This document shows positions 24,384 through 37,509 of a DNA stretch of 64,000 nt, piece by piece. Location of the stretch: assembly GCA_037013685.1 (NCBI GenBank), contig CM072886.1, forward strand, positions 84,078,922-84,142,921. The letters are read 5' to 3'. A model generated the notes under the pieces. It searched no databases, was not told where the DNA came from, and worked only from the letters and a program-made list of their open reading frames with translations. Position numbers and translations under genes: made by a program. This DNA is from Acridotheres tristis. Taxonomy: Eukaryota; Chordata; Aves; Passeriformes; Sturnidae. Numbering within the stretch: position 1 is the first letter of the stretch; each line of letters starts with the position of its first letter.

Positions 24384-27300
24384 GTAAGAAAGAACAGTCT
24401 TCAAGTCTGCATTTTCAATACTTTTTTTCTCCATGTTGCATGTGGCATAGGCCAGACTGATCATGGAAAAAGGAGAAGGGGGTGTATTATGTCATGTCTG
24501 AGTGTTGAAGTTTGTGAAACCAGTGCAGTGGGCTCAGAAGCAGGAAGTATCATGAGCCCGGGCATGCTCAGTGATCATGGATTATCTGCTTTGTTTGAGT
24601 AGCAGTGGTGTTAATTCCTGTCAGGTTTTTCAGAGTATTATCTGAAGCTTGTCTGAAATACTACGAGCAGCAAAAATAGGGCTGATGCAACTAGTGCAGG
24701 GTTTAATAAATTTAATGCCCAGTTAGCTGTTGGAGTCATTCTAGATTGTATATCTAATGGAAAACAAATACAGCGACTAGTTCTGCCCAGAATAGCAATT
24801 CTGTGTTACTGTTGTTTGAAGAAAAGCAGTTGGTATAAAGATTACAGATGATGTAATTTTTACCACTACATCTTTGACTTTGCAGATATTCTTACCAAGA
24901 TCCAAGATGAGCTCTGTTTATTGTTTTTTTTATCAAAACATTTTTCTTCTGCGAAGTGTAAAATAAGCCTGTGGCTCCACTGTTTTTTTCATTATGGTCG
25001 TATTCATTTCAATTTTTTTTTCAATAAGCCTATATCACCTAGTAAGAGTAATCTTCTCAACTACAAATCTCAACCAATGGCTATCAGAGGTCATATATTA
25101 ATTCACAGTCACCTTTTAGTAGTTTGGCACTGTGTTTCATGATTTTCCCCTTTCCACCTTCACCTTGCTGACTAGAAAACAAAATGAGAAAAGCTTCCTG
25201 GAATGAAAATGGTGTTGCCAACAGTTGCATGCAAAAGAAATGCTTAAGGCAAAAGATCCTTCTATCTAGAAGGTAAGGCAAGGCCTGATTTATCCCTGTT
25301 ATAATATAGTTTCTTCCCTAAGCTGTATTACTTTTTGTTATATTCATATTTTATTCATATTATGAAGGTGACAGATCACTCCAGAACTAGTAATTTTTCA
25401 TGACTTAGCCCATGCACCCACCACTGCAGTCTGCAGTACTAAGCTTTAAAATGTTGGGGAGAAGTACCCCTCCAGCCGAGCCAAACTCACAGCCAGTTAG
25501 ATCTTAGTGCTGATGGGAGTGTTTCCATACAGAGTCCAACATAAAATAGCTGACAAAGGGGGACAAGTCTTCATTAAGTTCTATGTATCATCTCCTTAGA
25601 ATTGTGTCCTTCTCTGGCTTCAGGTGCTCTGCACAGCCCACCCTTTCCACTGCCAACATTTGTCTCTGGCTGTCCATCTGCCAACCACCTGTTGTGGTGT
25701 CCACAGCTGTGCTTTGTACCACTACACCCTCCTTTGGGTGGCCTTTCCATTAGCTGCCAGGAACCCATAATTTCATTTAAAATATGTATGAAGGTGGATT
25801 TCAATTTGAAGAATTCAAGAAACCAGGAAATTGTACACTATTAATATACTTGCTCAGTGCTAAAGAAAAGGTCTCTGAGGTCTGTCCCTACAGCTTGAAG
25901 CTAAGGATATGAGTAATCCTAATGTGATCATTCAGGTATTTGAAATCAAGAGAATGGGTAAGTGCAGCAGAGCCCAGGTACTTTGTACTTTGAAGAATGA
26001 AAGCTGGATTGGTTGGGAAGGATTATGCCTATGGAGAAAAGAGCTGTTTTTCCTCAATTATTATATTTATTTACTTCTTATCATGTAAAACCCTACACTG
26101 AATTCAGATTTCCTTTTCAATCTCAAATTACACATTTTTCTTACACTGTTACAAAGTCAGACCTTTATAGTGATAGAGAGGGTTGGATTGAGCTATGCAG
26201 AATTGGCCAGGTAGCACACAGGTTGGTACAAAAATGCATTATTGTGAGTCCCACTGTTCTCAGCAGATCCCTGCCTCAGTTTTCCATAGTGCCCTTTGGT
26301 CTACAGTGTAGGCAAGCTTTGTTTCCTGTGTCTTTTCTCTTTATCTGTCTGTTCACTGGCTGTAGCTCTAAAGTTAGAGTAGAGGGAAGAGAGTTTTTTG
26401 TTTCAGTCTAGATTTTTAGAAAGTTTTCTGATTCCCATCTATCTAAATATAAGGAAATAATTGGTAGCCACTTTGAATGAATTAATAATAGTGTAAGAAT
26501 CAGCTTCATTTATTAAAACCCCACAGATAATACAGGAATTTGCTATATAATGCAATTGATAGCTCATCTATGGGTTGATTGAGGCAGGACTGGTACGGAA
26601 AAAGTGATGCAATTTTACTAATTAAAAAATTGCACCACAGTGGCTGCTCAAAAGCCTTTCTGCACAATAATTGTCTAGAAGAGATGTCACATCCAGTAAG
26701 CAGAAGAGAGACATAAAGAGAGCAGGAAAAGAGAAGATGAGTGTGGTGACAACATAGCATTCACTGCTAAAATTTCAGAGAAGCTATAATTTGGATCGTC
26801 TTCAGCTTTTGTCAGATCCAGCAGAGAGCAGAGTACCAAGAGTGTAACAAGTCACCTGAGCCACCCTTTGCCAGGGCAGTGAGCTCTGTGCTGTGTCCTT
26901 TGCTGAGGAGCATCACCGCTGTGATGTGAGCGTGTGTGGCTTTAGTTCTGCACCTCAGTGGATTAAATGCTACCTTGAAACTGACCTGAGCGATTCCTTT
27001 AAGGACAGTGGACTAAAGCAGTGCTGGCAACAAGGCAGGGATGCAGTGAGCTGCACGCCCATGGTACCCCAATTCATCATTTGCTCAGCCCATAGTTAGA
27101 CCAGTAGGTCCAGTAGGGACTCCACTGCTGCCCTATGTCCTACAGAATGCTGCTTTGCTTTAGACATTGAACTCTTGTTAATAGTTACATACTTTACTTT
27201 TTAGCTCTAAATATGTAACTAAGTGGAAAAAAATATTTCAGTTATTTTAAAGCTCTCTATTCCTAAATATGTTGCATATTTTTAGGTCTTAAAGCAGTTA

Positions 27301-27803
27301 GGTACCCCTGAGCTGTGAAAAAAGGCAGAAAGTGGGGCCATGACACTAAAAAGGCATATGTAGCCCAATTAGTATGCAAAGCAGGCACTGTTTAAGACAT
27401 ATTTTCAGAGGAATGCACATTGTGTGTTTGCAAGCATGAACCATTCCAGCTAAAAAAAAAAAATTGCCACTTTACATTTGCCAAAGTGTTTGTGTTTTAC
27501 TTTCTTTGAAAGCTTGGCATTCATTGTGTTCAAACAGCTTAGAGCTCACTGCAGAATAAAGAACTGCTTCCTTAGCATGGATGAGGTCTTGCTGTTAGTT
27601 AAGCAAAGGAGGCGAGCTTAAAATCTTGGCACCTTTTTTTATGTGTCAGAGGCAACTGCAAGAATGGAGTCCAGCAAACCAGTCCTTGGTGCTTGTCTGT
27701 AATGAAGGAACTGAGTGGATCCCTCTATAAAGGGCTGCTAAATAAGGAAATTTGGAACAAAATCAAATAATACCAAAGACTATAGTTAATTTAATAGATT
27801 AAA

Positions 27804-27822
27804 TTTAGGGTAATACCCTAAA
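27804..27822. repeat. Telomere-like palindrome
   Basis: TTTAGGGTA and TACCCTAAA flank a single A, making a perfect 19-bp palindrome; a third TTAGGGT follows at 27824-27830. This is far too short to be an interstitial telomere block. It may be chance in AT-rich DNA. Confidence 0.7.
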
Positions 27823-28983
27823 ATTAGGGTAGTGAGGACATTAGCATATTTTTTTCCTGCTTTACAGTATGGCTTTGTGATTGCATTAGTAGGTATAGCT
27901 TTTAGTAAATCTTTGAAATGAAAAAATCTCTCCACATGTGCTGTAGCCTCCATACCCAGGTGTGCTACACCCTGCATACCCATAATAAATAATTTGAAGT
28001 ATTAGTGTCTGGAGTGACTAGATAGCCCTGAGATGTAAAAACAGGTAAGAAGTGAGAGTTTGATGTTAAAAAGCCAGATGGTGACATGTATATACAAAAA
28101 TCAAAATTTGATTTTTGGAAACAAGCAAGGTTTTTATTCTGATCATTGACATGGTACATCAACATTTGCAGCTTCAAATTTGTTTATCTAATGCTTTGTA
28201 AGGGTGTAAGCATTGGGTCTTGTTAACAGCTACCTGGGAAGCTGAAATGTGAGAGAGCCTTTCAGAAGTTGGATTGTCTTCTGAGGCCTTTTGAATATCT
28301 GGTGAAATACCTACTAACATGTATTTGGTCGTGCAGCTTACCTATTTGTGGTTCTCAAGCCACAGAAATCTTTGGACACAACAACAACAAACAGATACTT
28401 GAGTTGCTAATTTTTTCAGGTTGTTGTTCACCTGGTAAGACCAGGTGAAACCAAACACAGAAGACAAGACGCTCCTGCAACCTCATCATCACTGAGAAGC
28501 CCCAATATCTCATGAAAGAACTTAAGCACCTAATTTCCTCAGAGGCATTGGGCTAGTCTCCATCACTTCTTGGGTGCTTCCTTGCATCCCATACTGAGGC
28601 CCATGACCCACAGCCATATGTTGCTTTTGTAAGTCTTCCCTCTTAGGAACTTTTGGAGATTATACCTCAGGATGGCTGAGTCCGGGAAATAAGCAGTTTG
28701 ATCCCTTCGCTGAAAGTTCAAGCAAGTGGCTGAGTCTGGCAGCAGAATAATTGGGGTCCATTATCTCAGCAAATATTGCTTATTTTCCTCCGTTATTTGT
28801 GCACTGGTTTGCCTCAAGACATAAGCCTCTGGCCCAAAGAGTTGTGTGAGAATACATGAAGGTGAAATAAATGTGTCACATGTACTAGAGAATATGAGCA
28901 TAGGGTTTGTTAATAACCAGTTCTTCTTTAATTGACCTGAAGGTTGCTGACACCACCTCAGTTACAAGAAAATACCAAGAAAG

Positions 28984-29360
28984 GGAGCTGGGCCTGTCCA
29001 GCCTGGAGAAGAGTAAACTGAGAGTATCAATGTATTTAAGTATCTGAAGGGAGGGTATCAAGAGGATGCATCCAGGCTCTCTCAGTGGTTCCCAGCAATA
29101 GGACAAGAGGCAATGGGTAGGAACTGATGCACAGGAAGTTTCACCTGAATATGAGGAAGAACTTCTTTACTGTGGGGGTGACTGAGCACTGGAACAGGAT
29201 GCCCAGAGAGGGTGTGGGGTCTCCCTCACTGAAGATATTCACAAACCATCTGGTTGCAATCCTGGGCCATGTGCTCTGGGCTGGCCCTGCTTGAGCAGGG
29301 AGGTTGGATCATTAGTCCCACTGTGGTCCCTTCCAGTGTAACCTGCTCTGGGATTTTGTG
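28984..29360 (+). mobile_element. CR1 LINE, 3'-end fragment
   Basis: The sequence shows the familiar order of the avian CR1 3' end: GGGCCTGTCCAGCCTGGAGA, ATCAAGAGGATGCATCCAGG, GGTTCCCAGCAATAGGACA, GAGGAAGAACTTCTTTACTG, CACTGGAACAGGATGCCCAG, GGTTGGATCATTAGTCC, TGGTCCCTTCCAG, ending GGGATTTTGTG, a decayed form of the short terminal repeat. It is 5'-truncated, as most CR1 copies are, with no intact ORF2. Several internal differences from the consensus as I remember it suggest an old, inactive copy. It lies in sense orientation in the FHOD3 intron. Confidence 0.93.
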
Positions 29361-30467
29361 TACGGGGAAGAGCAATATGAACTAATATTTGGACTCTAAG
29401 CTATTTGTGATTTAATGGCCACATCAGATTCCAGTAACCTTCTGCCCTGCTGTGATTTTATGCTACTTTTACTGTTAGTTTTTTGTTGATTTTTTTTAAA
29501 AATAATGGAAATAAAAACTAAAATAATAATAAAGTGGCAGATGGTGTACTCATCAGTTTCCAGCACTAAACAAATGGCTCAAATTAGTCATAGAGTGGAA
29601 ATCAAGAAGAGGAGCATTTCACAGGGGCACACCCACAATGATGCCCAGCAGGATCAGAATCATTTGCCCAAGCACATCAGGAGTGCTGGTGTAAGTCGTT
29701 GTTATGGGGGCACTTGCACCCTGGATGGTGTGAGACCTGCCAGCAGCTCTGGCCCCACCAAGGCATGGCTTTCAGCAGCTGGGCTGATCCTCAGCAGCTG
29801 GCACCACAAGCAGCACAGGCTCTTTTGCTTGGCATCTTCTGTTTCACATAGTACAGAATGCAGCACAGCAGCCTTGCAGAACTTGGACTTGAATGATTTT
29901 TGTCAGCTCCATCTATCTTGTGGTGTTTATATAAAGCTCAAGGAGGAAGAGAGTCCCTTTGGAAATAAAGCTTACTGTTTCTTTGCTCTCTTTAAAATGC
30001 CCCAAAGCAATGCAAAATCTGGAGTGAAGGCATTGCCCCACCACAAAATACTTGTGGGATCCCTGGATAGCTGCCAAAAGTCCTAGTTATTTGTAGGAGG
30101 CAATTGAGAATACTGCTGCAGTGTTATCCTTCAAAAATGCATCAGAAGCATTTTTACATCATCACATGGCTACTGCTGAACTCTCCATGTATGCATATTC
30201 AATATGATCCTATTTGCAAGCTGCACTGTCTCAGCTGAGGGTGTGTTGGCTTCCTCTTGTTGTGCAAGAGAGGAGTAGGCACTAAGATGCCTGACTTCTT
30301 CAAGGGACACTGCAAAACACCTTTCTTTATGAGTTTCAGGCTCAGTCTGGGTTTTTTTACAGACTTTTTTAGATGAATATTGGTTCAGCACTGAGACCAT
30401 GAAGCAGCTACTTATAAATCTAGTTTTGTGTTAGGTATGATCCAAGGTACAGATTTCAGCATGTCTG

Positions 30468-30528
30468 GGTGGATGGATGGATGGATGGATGGATGGATGG
30501 ATGGATGGATGGATGGATGGATGGATGG
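30468..30528. repeat. (GGAT)n tetranucleotide microsatellite
   Basis: About 15 perfect tandem copies of GGAT/TGGA occur with no interruption. Uninterrupted arrays like this are usually length-polymorphic. The repeat opens a chance frame of Trp-Met-Asp-Gly, which is not a gene. Confidence 0.97.
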
Positions 30529-31704
30529 CACATCTCAAAATCAATACACAAATGCTGTCAGTTGTAACACATGTACATCAGAATATTTTCCAAGCACTCC
30601 TTTTCAGACTAAGGAAAAGCACCAGAGTGTATTGAAGGATTTTCCTCCTCTTCTCTTTTTTTCTTTTTGCTTACAATAATAATTTATTCAAGTAGAATCT
30701 TGAGTGTACAAGCAAGGAGGCTTTTATTTTTGTTGTCATTATTTATAACAACAAAGAGCAAGAGAGAGAGGCAACATTAACAGAAAAAAAAAGCTTATAT
30801 ATTAATGTTTATGGAAGTCAGCAGAAGAAAATGGACAGCAATACAAATGCTGTGGCTGAAATTAAATAAGTCTCAGCTCAACAAATTGAACATTATTTGC
30901 CTGCTTAACTCCTGTTCTTTGATTGACCAGAAAAAGTCCCTTGCTCTCTATCCACACTTAGCTCCAGTGCTGTACACACAGCCAGGGGAACTATCGGTAC
31001 TGGAAGGGGGCAGTTGTGCTGTTTTGATGAATTGGCTATGTCCAGTGTTGGAACAAGGCTGTAGTTTGGATTGGCAGGTCTGAAAGCTCTTTGGCTGTAT
31101 TTTTATTATTCTCTCCTCCCCTTCAAAACAGCCTCTATCATTATAGACGGCTACAGCAAAAACATGTCATTCCTGAGATGAATAAACATAAGTTGTGTTA
31201 AAAATCTGCTTTGCTTTAAGGAGGCATTGATCAGTAGGGTAGAGACCTCAATATGATGCTTTTCTGTTGTTTTGCTTTTCTTTTTTATTTTGAAGTGCAT
31301 GTATTCTATTGAAAACTGTTTAAGGAGCAATACCTTCAGAAGGAAAGCTGCCACATTTAAACAAGTCTGTAAAATCCATGAATTAAAGGGGAAATTTAAA
31401 TATTTTGAGCCACACTGACAGCAGAAACTGAAAATATTGAGATCCTTTTTCAGATAAAAATAAAAAAAGGCTATATGTTATGCAGTGTATGATTCAGCTT
31501 TGAATTCAGTGTGTATTCCTTGGGAAGTTGTCAGTTAGGGTGAAATCTTTAGGAGTGACCTAGTAAGCTGCAATACTTTCCATGTTCCATAAGAAAAACA
31601 AAACAAAATGAACAAAAAGTAAGAAATTATGGGAACAGCATGGGACAGGAGTCTTCAAATTATTCCTGTATACTTACAAGTGTGCTAGAAGATTTGTAGA
31701 TATT

Positions 31705-31785
31705 TGGGCTAAAAGGGACCTTAAAATCTAGTCTGAATTGCTGTAAATCACAGGCCACACAGCTGTTCTCCTTCTACCCTTACTT
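31705..31785 (-). mobile_element. Old CR1-like fragment
   Basis: AAAAGGGACCTTAAAATCTA followed by GTCTGAATTGCTGTAAATCA and CAGGCCACA resembles the reverse complement of the 3' end of ancient sauropsid CR1 families. It is short and diverged. The boundaries are approximate, and weak similarity may run to about 31900. Confidence 0.55.
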
Positions 31786-32165
31786 CCATACGTAATTTAT
31801 AAAAAGATTTTAAGTTCTGACTTAGACATCAAAGTTGATGAGTTCAGTCCTAACCAATTTCCTTCATCACCTTTAATGTTTTGTCCTGTGATTAGGCATA
31901 TCTAGTGAATACAGATTTCAAAAAAAGAAAAAGGCATTTTAATCCAGATGCATTTTTAAACAAACTGCGGGTGTGTGAGATAGCAGTCCTTGTTTTGCTT
32001 CCTTGGGCAGTGGGTTAGTTCTTGGTTACTACTGTGCTGTCCTAATTTAACAGCCAAGGACGTAAGGACTTCTACTGTGGCTGCTGTGGGGTCACCCAGC
32101 AGCCTGCCCTCACACTCCTGCTCTCAGCCCCACCACTCATGCTTGCCTTTTGGTTCCCCATACAG

Positions 32166-32348
32166 AAAATCCTGACCATGATCCCAACCGAGGAGGAAAA
32201 GCAGAAGATCCAGGAGGCGCAGCTGGCGAATCCCGATGTCCCCCTGGGCAGCGCTGAGCAGTTCCTCCTCACCCTCTCCTCCATCAGCGAGCTCTCTGCC
32301 AGGCTCCAGCTCTGGGCTTTCAAGATGGACTACGAGATAGTGGAAAAG
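32166..32348 (+). CDS. FHOD3: FHOD3 exon, FH2 domain segment
   Basis: This 183-nt exon encodes 61 residues in phase 0 at both ends, between CCATACAG and AAG|GTGAGG. It begins [20 protein letters not shown], runs through [20 protein letters not shown] and ends in a helix [16 protein letters not shown]. The Pro-Thr-(Asp/Glu)-Glu-Glu turn followed by a helix is typical of the FH2 region just after the knob. The exon is GC-richer than its surroundings, which sharpens its borders. The equivalent human residues as I recall differ at only a few positions, such as Glu-Ile versus Asp-Val in the ANPxxPLG loop. It joins GIE of the previous exon to EVAEP of the next. Confidence 0.97.
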
Positions 32349-35300
32349 GTGAGGGAAAGCACAGGGATGGGTGGAGACTCTTCCGAGGCTTTGCTTAATC
32401 TTTCCCTGACCTTGGTGTTATATGGACATTTTGAGGAAATGGTAAATGGGTCGCTTTTGTTTCAGTGGCCAACCAGGAAACAGCTAAATTGATCCTTCAT
32501 AATCTCTTCCTTCTATAAAAGAAAATTAAGAGATTATGTCTTCCTTCCTTTAATTAGTCACTAATGATACTGAAACAAAGAAGAGGGCTAAATCTCTGCC
32601 ACATCTTCTCCAGATGTTGTTATTCAGGAAATTCTTGCTTCAGAGCAACGAGAATTTTTCTTTGGTAAAAGATTGAATGAGGACTACTGTATTCTTGTAT
32701 CATGAGAATATTGATCTTACATCCATTTCAACTGAGGAAAACACCATCCATTAAGGTTTTGTTTGTTTATAGCTCTCAAAATTCTAAACAAAAGAAAAAC
32801 AGCTCAGCTCAGTCACACATAGTTGTTGCCACCTTCTCCATGGATGGCATTCATTCAAAGAACACTGTAGTTGGAGTGTCTGTCAAGAATGATGAATCAT
32901 GGGCAAAAATTTTTAAAAAGAGGGTAAAATTTTGGTTCATAGATGAGACAGAATGGAACTGTGTAGGGGATTTCAGGTACTTGCTGCCTTTCACAAGGTC
33001 TTTCAGGAATCTCTGCACAGCTTCCTTTTGGCTGCACTTCTGGTGCATGCCACTGGCATTGCCATTAAAGCAGTTCTCTCCTTTACATATTTGTTTTGTG
33101 TATGTATATATGCACATAGGTGTGTATTGAAAAATCAGTATAACTGTATGATATGGATTGTAAAAAGCGGGACAGGCTTGTGAAAATGCCTTATGTTTAC
33201 CTAGGAATGGTTATTTAATGAGTTATGCAACAGTGGATTGATTTGCAGGTGATACTGTCAAGATTACTCAACCTTTACTTAATTTTCTTAGATGTTAGGA
33301 CATGCAGTCACATGAATACTCAGGATTTTTTAATTGGAATGTTTTGGTATTAGCCATTTACATTTCTGACTTTTATAGCAAAATACTTGTATCTGGCATG
33401 AATACTTTTTTGCCAGTTTGTTTTGTTGTTTGTTTGTTATTTTCCACTCTGGTACAGCTATTTATTCAGCTTTGAAATTACCACAGAGCTAAAATGTACC
33501 TTTCATGTAAGCTGAGTTAGCTGTAGCTATTAGTCTCTGGATATACCTAGAATTTCTAGTTCCTCTCAATCAAAAAGCAGTATTTGAAGCACTGCTAAAA
33601 GCTAAAAAAATTCTAAGAGTTTTCCCTTTGCCACAAAATTAGTTAATTTATTACCAGGTAAAATCCATGTAGAATGGATGCTAGTACAAAATGTTCAAAT
33701 ACTTTCATTACTCAAAGAAGCAACAGCTGTAGTGAAGACAAAACCAACATTTATATCCCTGTTTGAAGGTAGATAGGACTAAGCACAGTACTTACCATAA
33801 AATGGTAGAGGAAATAACGTGATAACTGTGATGAAGTATGAGGAGCACATGAGAAGCCTAGCAGGCAAGCACAGATAGGACTGACAGCTTGGGTCTTGAG
33901 TGAGGATGAAGGAACAGGATCAGACATCAGGGGTGCAAGGGACAGCGAGCACCTGGGTGTCTCCAGTAACAAAAGATTAAGTTCCAGGTAACCAGTAAAT
34001 ATACGTGTTATTTAGACCAAAATAAGATACTGTGATATTCAGTTTTAAAAAATTAAGTAATTTGCATTAGTGATTATGACAATAAAAGAAACCCTTGAAC
34101 TGCTAACATTCTTCTGTTCTTGAAACTATGTTTTTGCAGAAGATCTATCTGCAAAAGGGCAAACCTTTCATGAAACTTAGGTCCCAAAATCACTTAGCTC
34201 CACAGCTTTTTCCATTGTTTTTTTTTTAGTCCAGCATTTGCTTGATCTTTTCTTTTAAATCTTATTTTGTAACAAGGAAAATTCATAGCAATTCAGAATG
34301 CACTCATGTTATTTACCAAGTCACACATTTATTTTATATAAGATATGAATGCTATTATTTCCATGAGGCTGGAAGTTTTATATGGTCCCTGTTACCTACA
34401 GTGTGAAATACCTGAGTTATTGGTAAAACCAGGGTTCTCATACATGAGACTCTTCTGCTAACCTGCCAAGAACAGAGTTCTGCCTAAGTAGGTCTTAACT
34501 TCATCTCTGACAACCTGGAAGAAAAGAACATGAATTGTTCAAGAAATGGCTTAACTGATACATTGTTTATGCTCATGAAAAGCTTTTCAGGCATAATTAG
34601 AGAAATCATGTTTCTTAGCTCTTATTTAATTAACTAAAGCAAGTCAGGATACATTTGTAGAGAGCGTCCTCAGACTGCCAGGGTCTGAACTGTATGAATA
34701 AATACTCACTTTGTGCACTTTACAGAAAATTTAAAAAAGAAAAAACCCTTTCCAAATTATTTGCTTGATAATGTGTATGCTACTTTGAAATGTTAACTTA
34801 AATGCTTACCAAGGCTCATTAGCAGAAGAATAATTTCTCTCATCTTTCTTTTGGTATCCTAGTTTAAATGCACAGACAAAAGAAGTTTTAAAAATTGCAC
34901 TGTTTTACTACTCATTCCTCATATGGAACTACTTATGATGCAGATATTGTCAAATTTTATTATCTCAAAGGGAAATTAAAGGTCTTTTTAAAAGGAATAG
35001 AAACTGATTTTTTTTTATTAAGATCACTGCAGACAAATATATCCTTTTTGCTGACAACTTAAAAGATCACAAAATTAATATAAGCAGGTGCAAGAAATGA
35101 GAAAAGTGCAGTGAGTTGAGTTCATTTGTACATGTACATCAAACATTTATCAGGTATTATGAAGAGTCTTTCAGACAGAAGTTCTGGACCAGTCCTTAAA
35201 TTTCATTCAAACCTAACTTTTAGCTGAAAAATAAAAATATGGTGTACAAGGATATGAAATAGCTTTGCTTTATATATCTGCCCTCGTTAGGTAGAACGTG

Positions 35301-36909
35301 AGATTTATAGGAAGCAAGAGTGGGTAAATTGGAAAAAATAAGAAATTTATCTGATTGTTCAGTATCTTACACACTCTATTGTTTTTTAATCCTACAATAA
35401 AGTAAGAAATAAAGAGTAATTATAAATGTGTACTATATGCAAGAAAGTCTGATCTCAGATTGCTTGTCTAAATAGCTAAATGAAGAGCTCGCTATGGCCT
35501 GGTTTCGAAGCCTCTTATGCCACCTTTTTGTTCACCTGGAGTATGTTTTAAACTAGGCTTTTAGGAATGTTTTTCTGAAAGGTTGAACATTTATTTAAAT
35601 TAAATATTTCAGAAGCCCATGTTTACCACAGATTCAGAGCAGTTTGAGTCATCCCATAATGCAACAAAACAAACTAAATCAACTCTGACTTTAAAGCAAC
35701 TCAAAGAATGCTGTGCAGCAGTTTCATTTTCATTCACTTTGATAAGGTCTTGGATTATTTAGCACCTCTCCTCTGATGTATAAACTACTTAACTCACTAT
35801 CTCATCTCTAAATTTGTCTTGAATTTACCATATTTTTTTCAAGAGACAAACTGTTCTGCAAGGACTAGAAATGTGTTTCATTCATCTGTTATGGTAAAAT
35901 ATCATTACAGTTGTTGAAGGAGCCTCACTGCATGTTTCCAAGAACGTGAAATTCTCAGTTACTTTGCCTCTCAGTCTAAAATAGTACCTTAATTTTGGCT
36001 TCCTGGCTCATAAAGAGTATAACAATTTGGGAAATTGGGAAAAAAGTCTCCCTGCCCATGGCACAGGAATTGGAGCTAGATGATCTTTTCCAACACAAAC
36101 CATTCTATGATTCCGTGAAAAGAATGCTGCTCAGGGATGCTTAGAATGGCATTTGAAGATAGAAACAATGTGAACTGTGCATACAAAATAAATAACCCTG
36201 GGCCTCACACAGAGACATAGAAATAAGTTCTGTCAACTCAATTACCCTCACTCTCTTGCTTTGAACTCTCTGGTGTAGTTCACTTCCTGAGGTAGTGGAA
36301 CAGAATTCTTGATTTCAAGCATTACCAGTACGCATATCTATACTCAGATAACGTGTGGATGGAAGATGCATTAAATTAAAAGATTTAAATGAGACTATTT
36401 GTAAAGCTTGATGTTTACAGCAGATTTTTTTTTTCAGTTTTAAATTCTCACAAGCACAAAACCGTATCTAAAACACAGAAGTGGCCATCATTTGAAGAAA
36501 GCTATAGAGTCGAGCCACAAATGTTAAGTCAGCAAGGTTTCTAACTTTTTCTATTTGTTGTTCAAAGATTAGAAAAAGAAGTTTTTAAGAAGTTTTTTAT
36601 CATTTAGAGCTTGGCTGTGTTCATGCATTTAACTGAAATGCAGCAGCATTCTCCTGTTTAGAAACACAGGATAGTCCCCAGGACAAGTAAGACAATTGCA
36701 TACATAAAGTAACAACAGTAGGAAAATATTTTATGTACTTTTTTTGCTGTCCTTGCATGTGATTTATTAGCTGGAACATGGAGGAAAGCCAGCACACATG
36801 GCCGGTTTACACTCTGCAAGACGCCAGTTCAGGAACTTTTTGCAGTAATTAATCTAAACCATAGAATTTAAAACTAACCTTCACTTTCTTCTTTCTATTC
36901 TTATGGTAG
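32349..36909 (+). other. FHOD3 intron, about 4.6 kb
   Basis: The intron runs from GTGAGG to ATGGTAG. It is AT-rich. The only mobile element I recognise is a 48-bp CR1 3' terminus at 36070-36117. Small open frames near 32702-33183 on both strands have no support. Confidence 0.75.
36070..36117 (+). mobile_element. CR1 LINE, extreme 3' terminus
   Basis: GGAGCTAGATGATCTTTTCC, AACACAAACC and ATTCTATGATTCCGTG match the last bases of CR1, including the terminal ATTCTATG-type octamer. The copy is severely 5'-truncated and lies in sense orientation. Confidence 0.88.
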
Positions 36910-37029
36910 GAAGTTGCAGAACCACTGCTAGACCTGAAGGAGGGAATGGACCAACTGGAGCACAATAAAACTTTGGGATTTATCCTTTCTACTCTACTAG
37001 CCATTGGGAACTTTCTGAACGGAACCAAC
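36910..37029 (+). CDS. FHOD3: FHOD3 exon, FH2 domain segment with GNFLNGTN motif
   Basis: This 120-nt exon encodes 40 residues in phase 0, between ATGGTAG and AAC|GTAAGC. It reads [20 protein letters not shown] and then [20 protein letters not shown]. The [11 protein letters not shown] segment is the most recognisable formin signature: the LxxGNxxN motif of the FH2 post/lasso interface, needed for dimer closure. Every residue of the motif is present, so there is no sign of loss of function. Reading continues past the donor for some 60 codons by chance, but that part has no FH2 similarity and the next exon resumes the domain exactly. Confidence 0.97.
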
Positions 37030-37509
37030 GTAAGCCTGATGTCCCAGCTTTTCCCCTGCAGCTTTTTCCTTCAAAAAACCAGAAGTCACAACCATTGTGA
37101 AAATTACAACCCACTATTTATTTTGTACCAGAAAAGTAATTTAGGGAATAGAACGTGCTATTATTGTGTGTTAGGATGTTCTGTGGTGTGTTGCCTCTTT
37201 TTAGCATAATCTGAAGGAAATGTGGAGCTAGGCACTATTCTAGTATAACTCCCTAAAGTGTAGTGTTGATGCTTTACATTCAGTGTGAGAACTGTGTCGT
37301 GAGTCATTTCACTGCAGACAGACTGATTTTAGGCCTAGTCTTCAGCAAGTTAAAAATTAATAAAAGCAATAAGTTTTCTCTCCTGTAGGATTCTTCTTTT
37401 TTCCCCTCTTCCCCTTATTGGTTATCATTTTTGTCTACTAATCTGCATGGGAAGGAGTAAGTATTTTTATTTTTAATTTCTTCTTTTTTTTTTTTTTTTC
37501 CCTTTACAG
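37030..37509 (+). other. FHOD3 short intron, 480 bp
   Basis: The intron runs from GTAAGC to TTTACAG. It is by far the shortest intron in the window. It ends in an unusually long T-rich tract (about 37478-37500) immediately before the acceptor, a strong U2AF binding site. No repeats or other genes are seen. Confidence 0.85.

Larger units (their letters stand above)
24384..32165 (+). other. FHOD3 intron, about 7.8 kb, with CR1 and a GGAT microsatellite
   Basis: The intron runs from GTAAGA to CCATACAG. It contains a CR1 LINE 3' end (28984-29360), an older CR1-like piece (31705-31785), a (GGAT)n microsatellite (30468-30528) and a small telomere-like palindrome (27804-27822). A plus-strand open frame of 193 codons at 29505-30086 begins about 145 bp after the CR1 but has no recognisable domain. 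Confidence 0.75.

Noticed and set aside
29505..30086. 193-codon plus-strand open frame after the CR1 element
   Set aside because: No known domain, no splice partners in phase and no similarity to CR1 ORFs that I can recognise. Most likely a chance frame.
30464..30679. Open frame starting in the GGAT repeat (Trp-Met-Asp-Gly repeats)
   Set aside because: The frame exists only because a 12-base period of the tetranucleotide lacks stops. There is no coding evidence.
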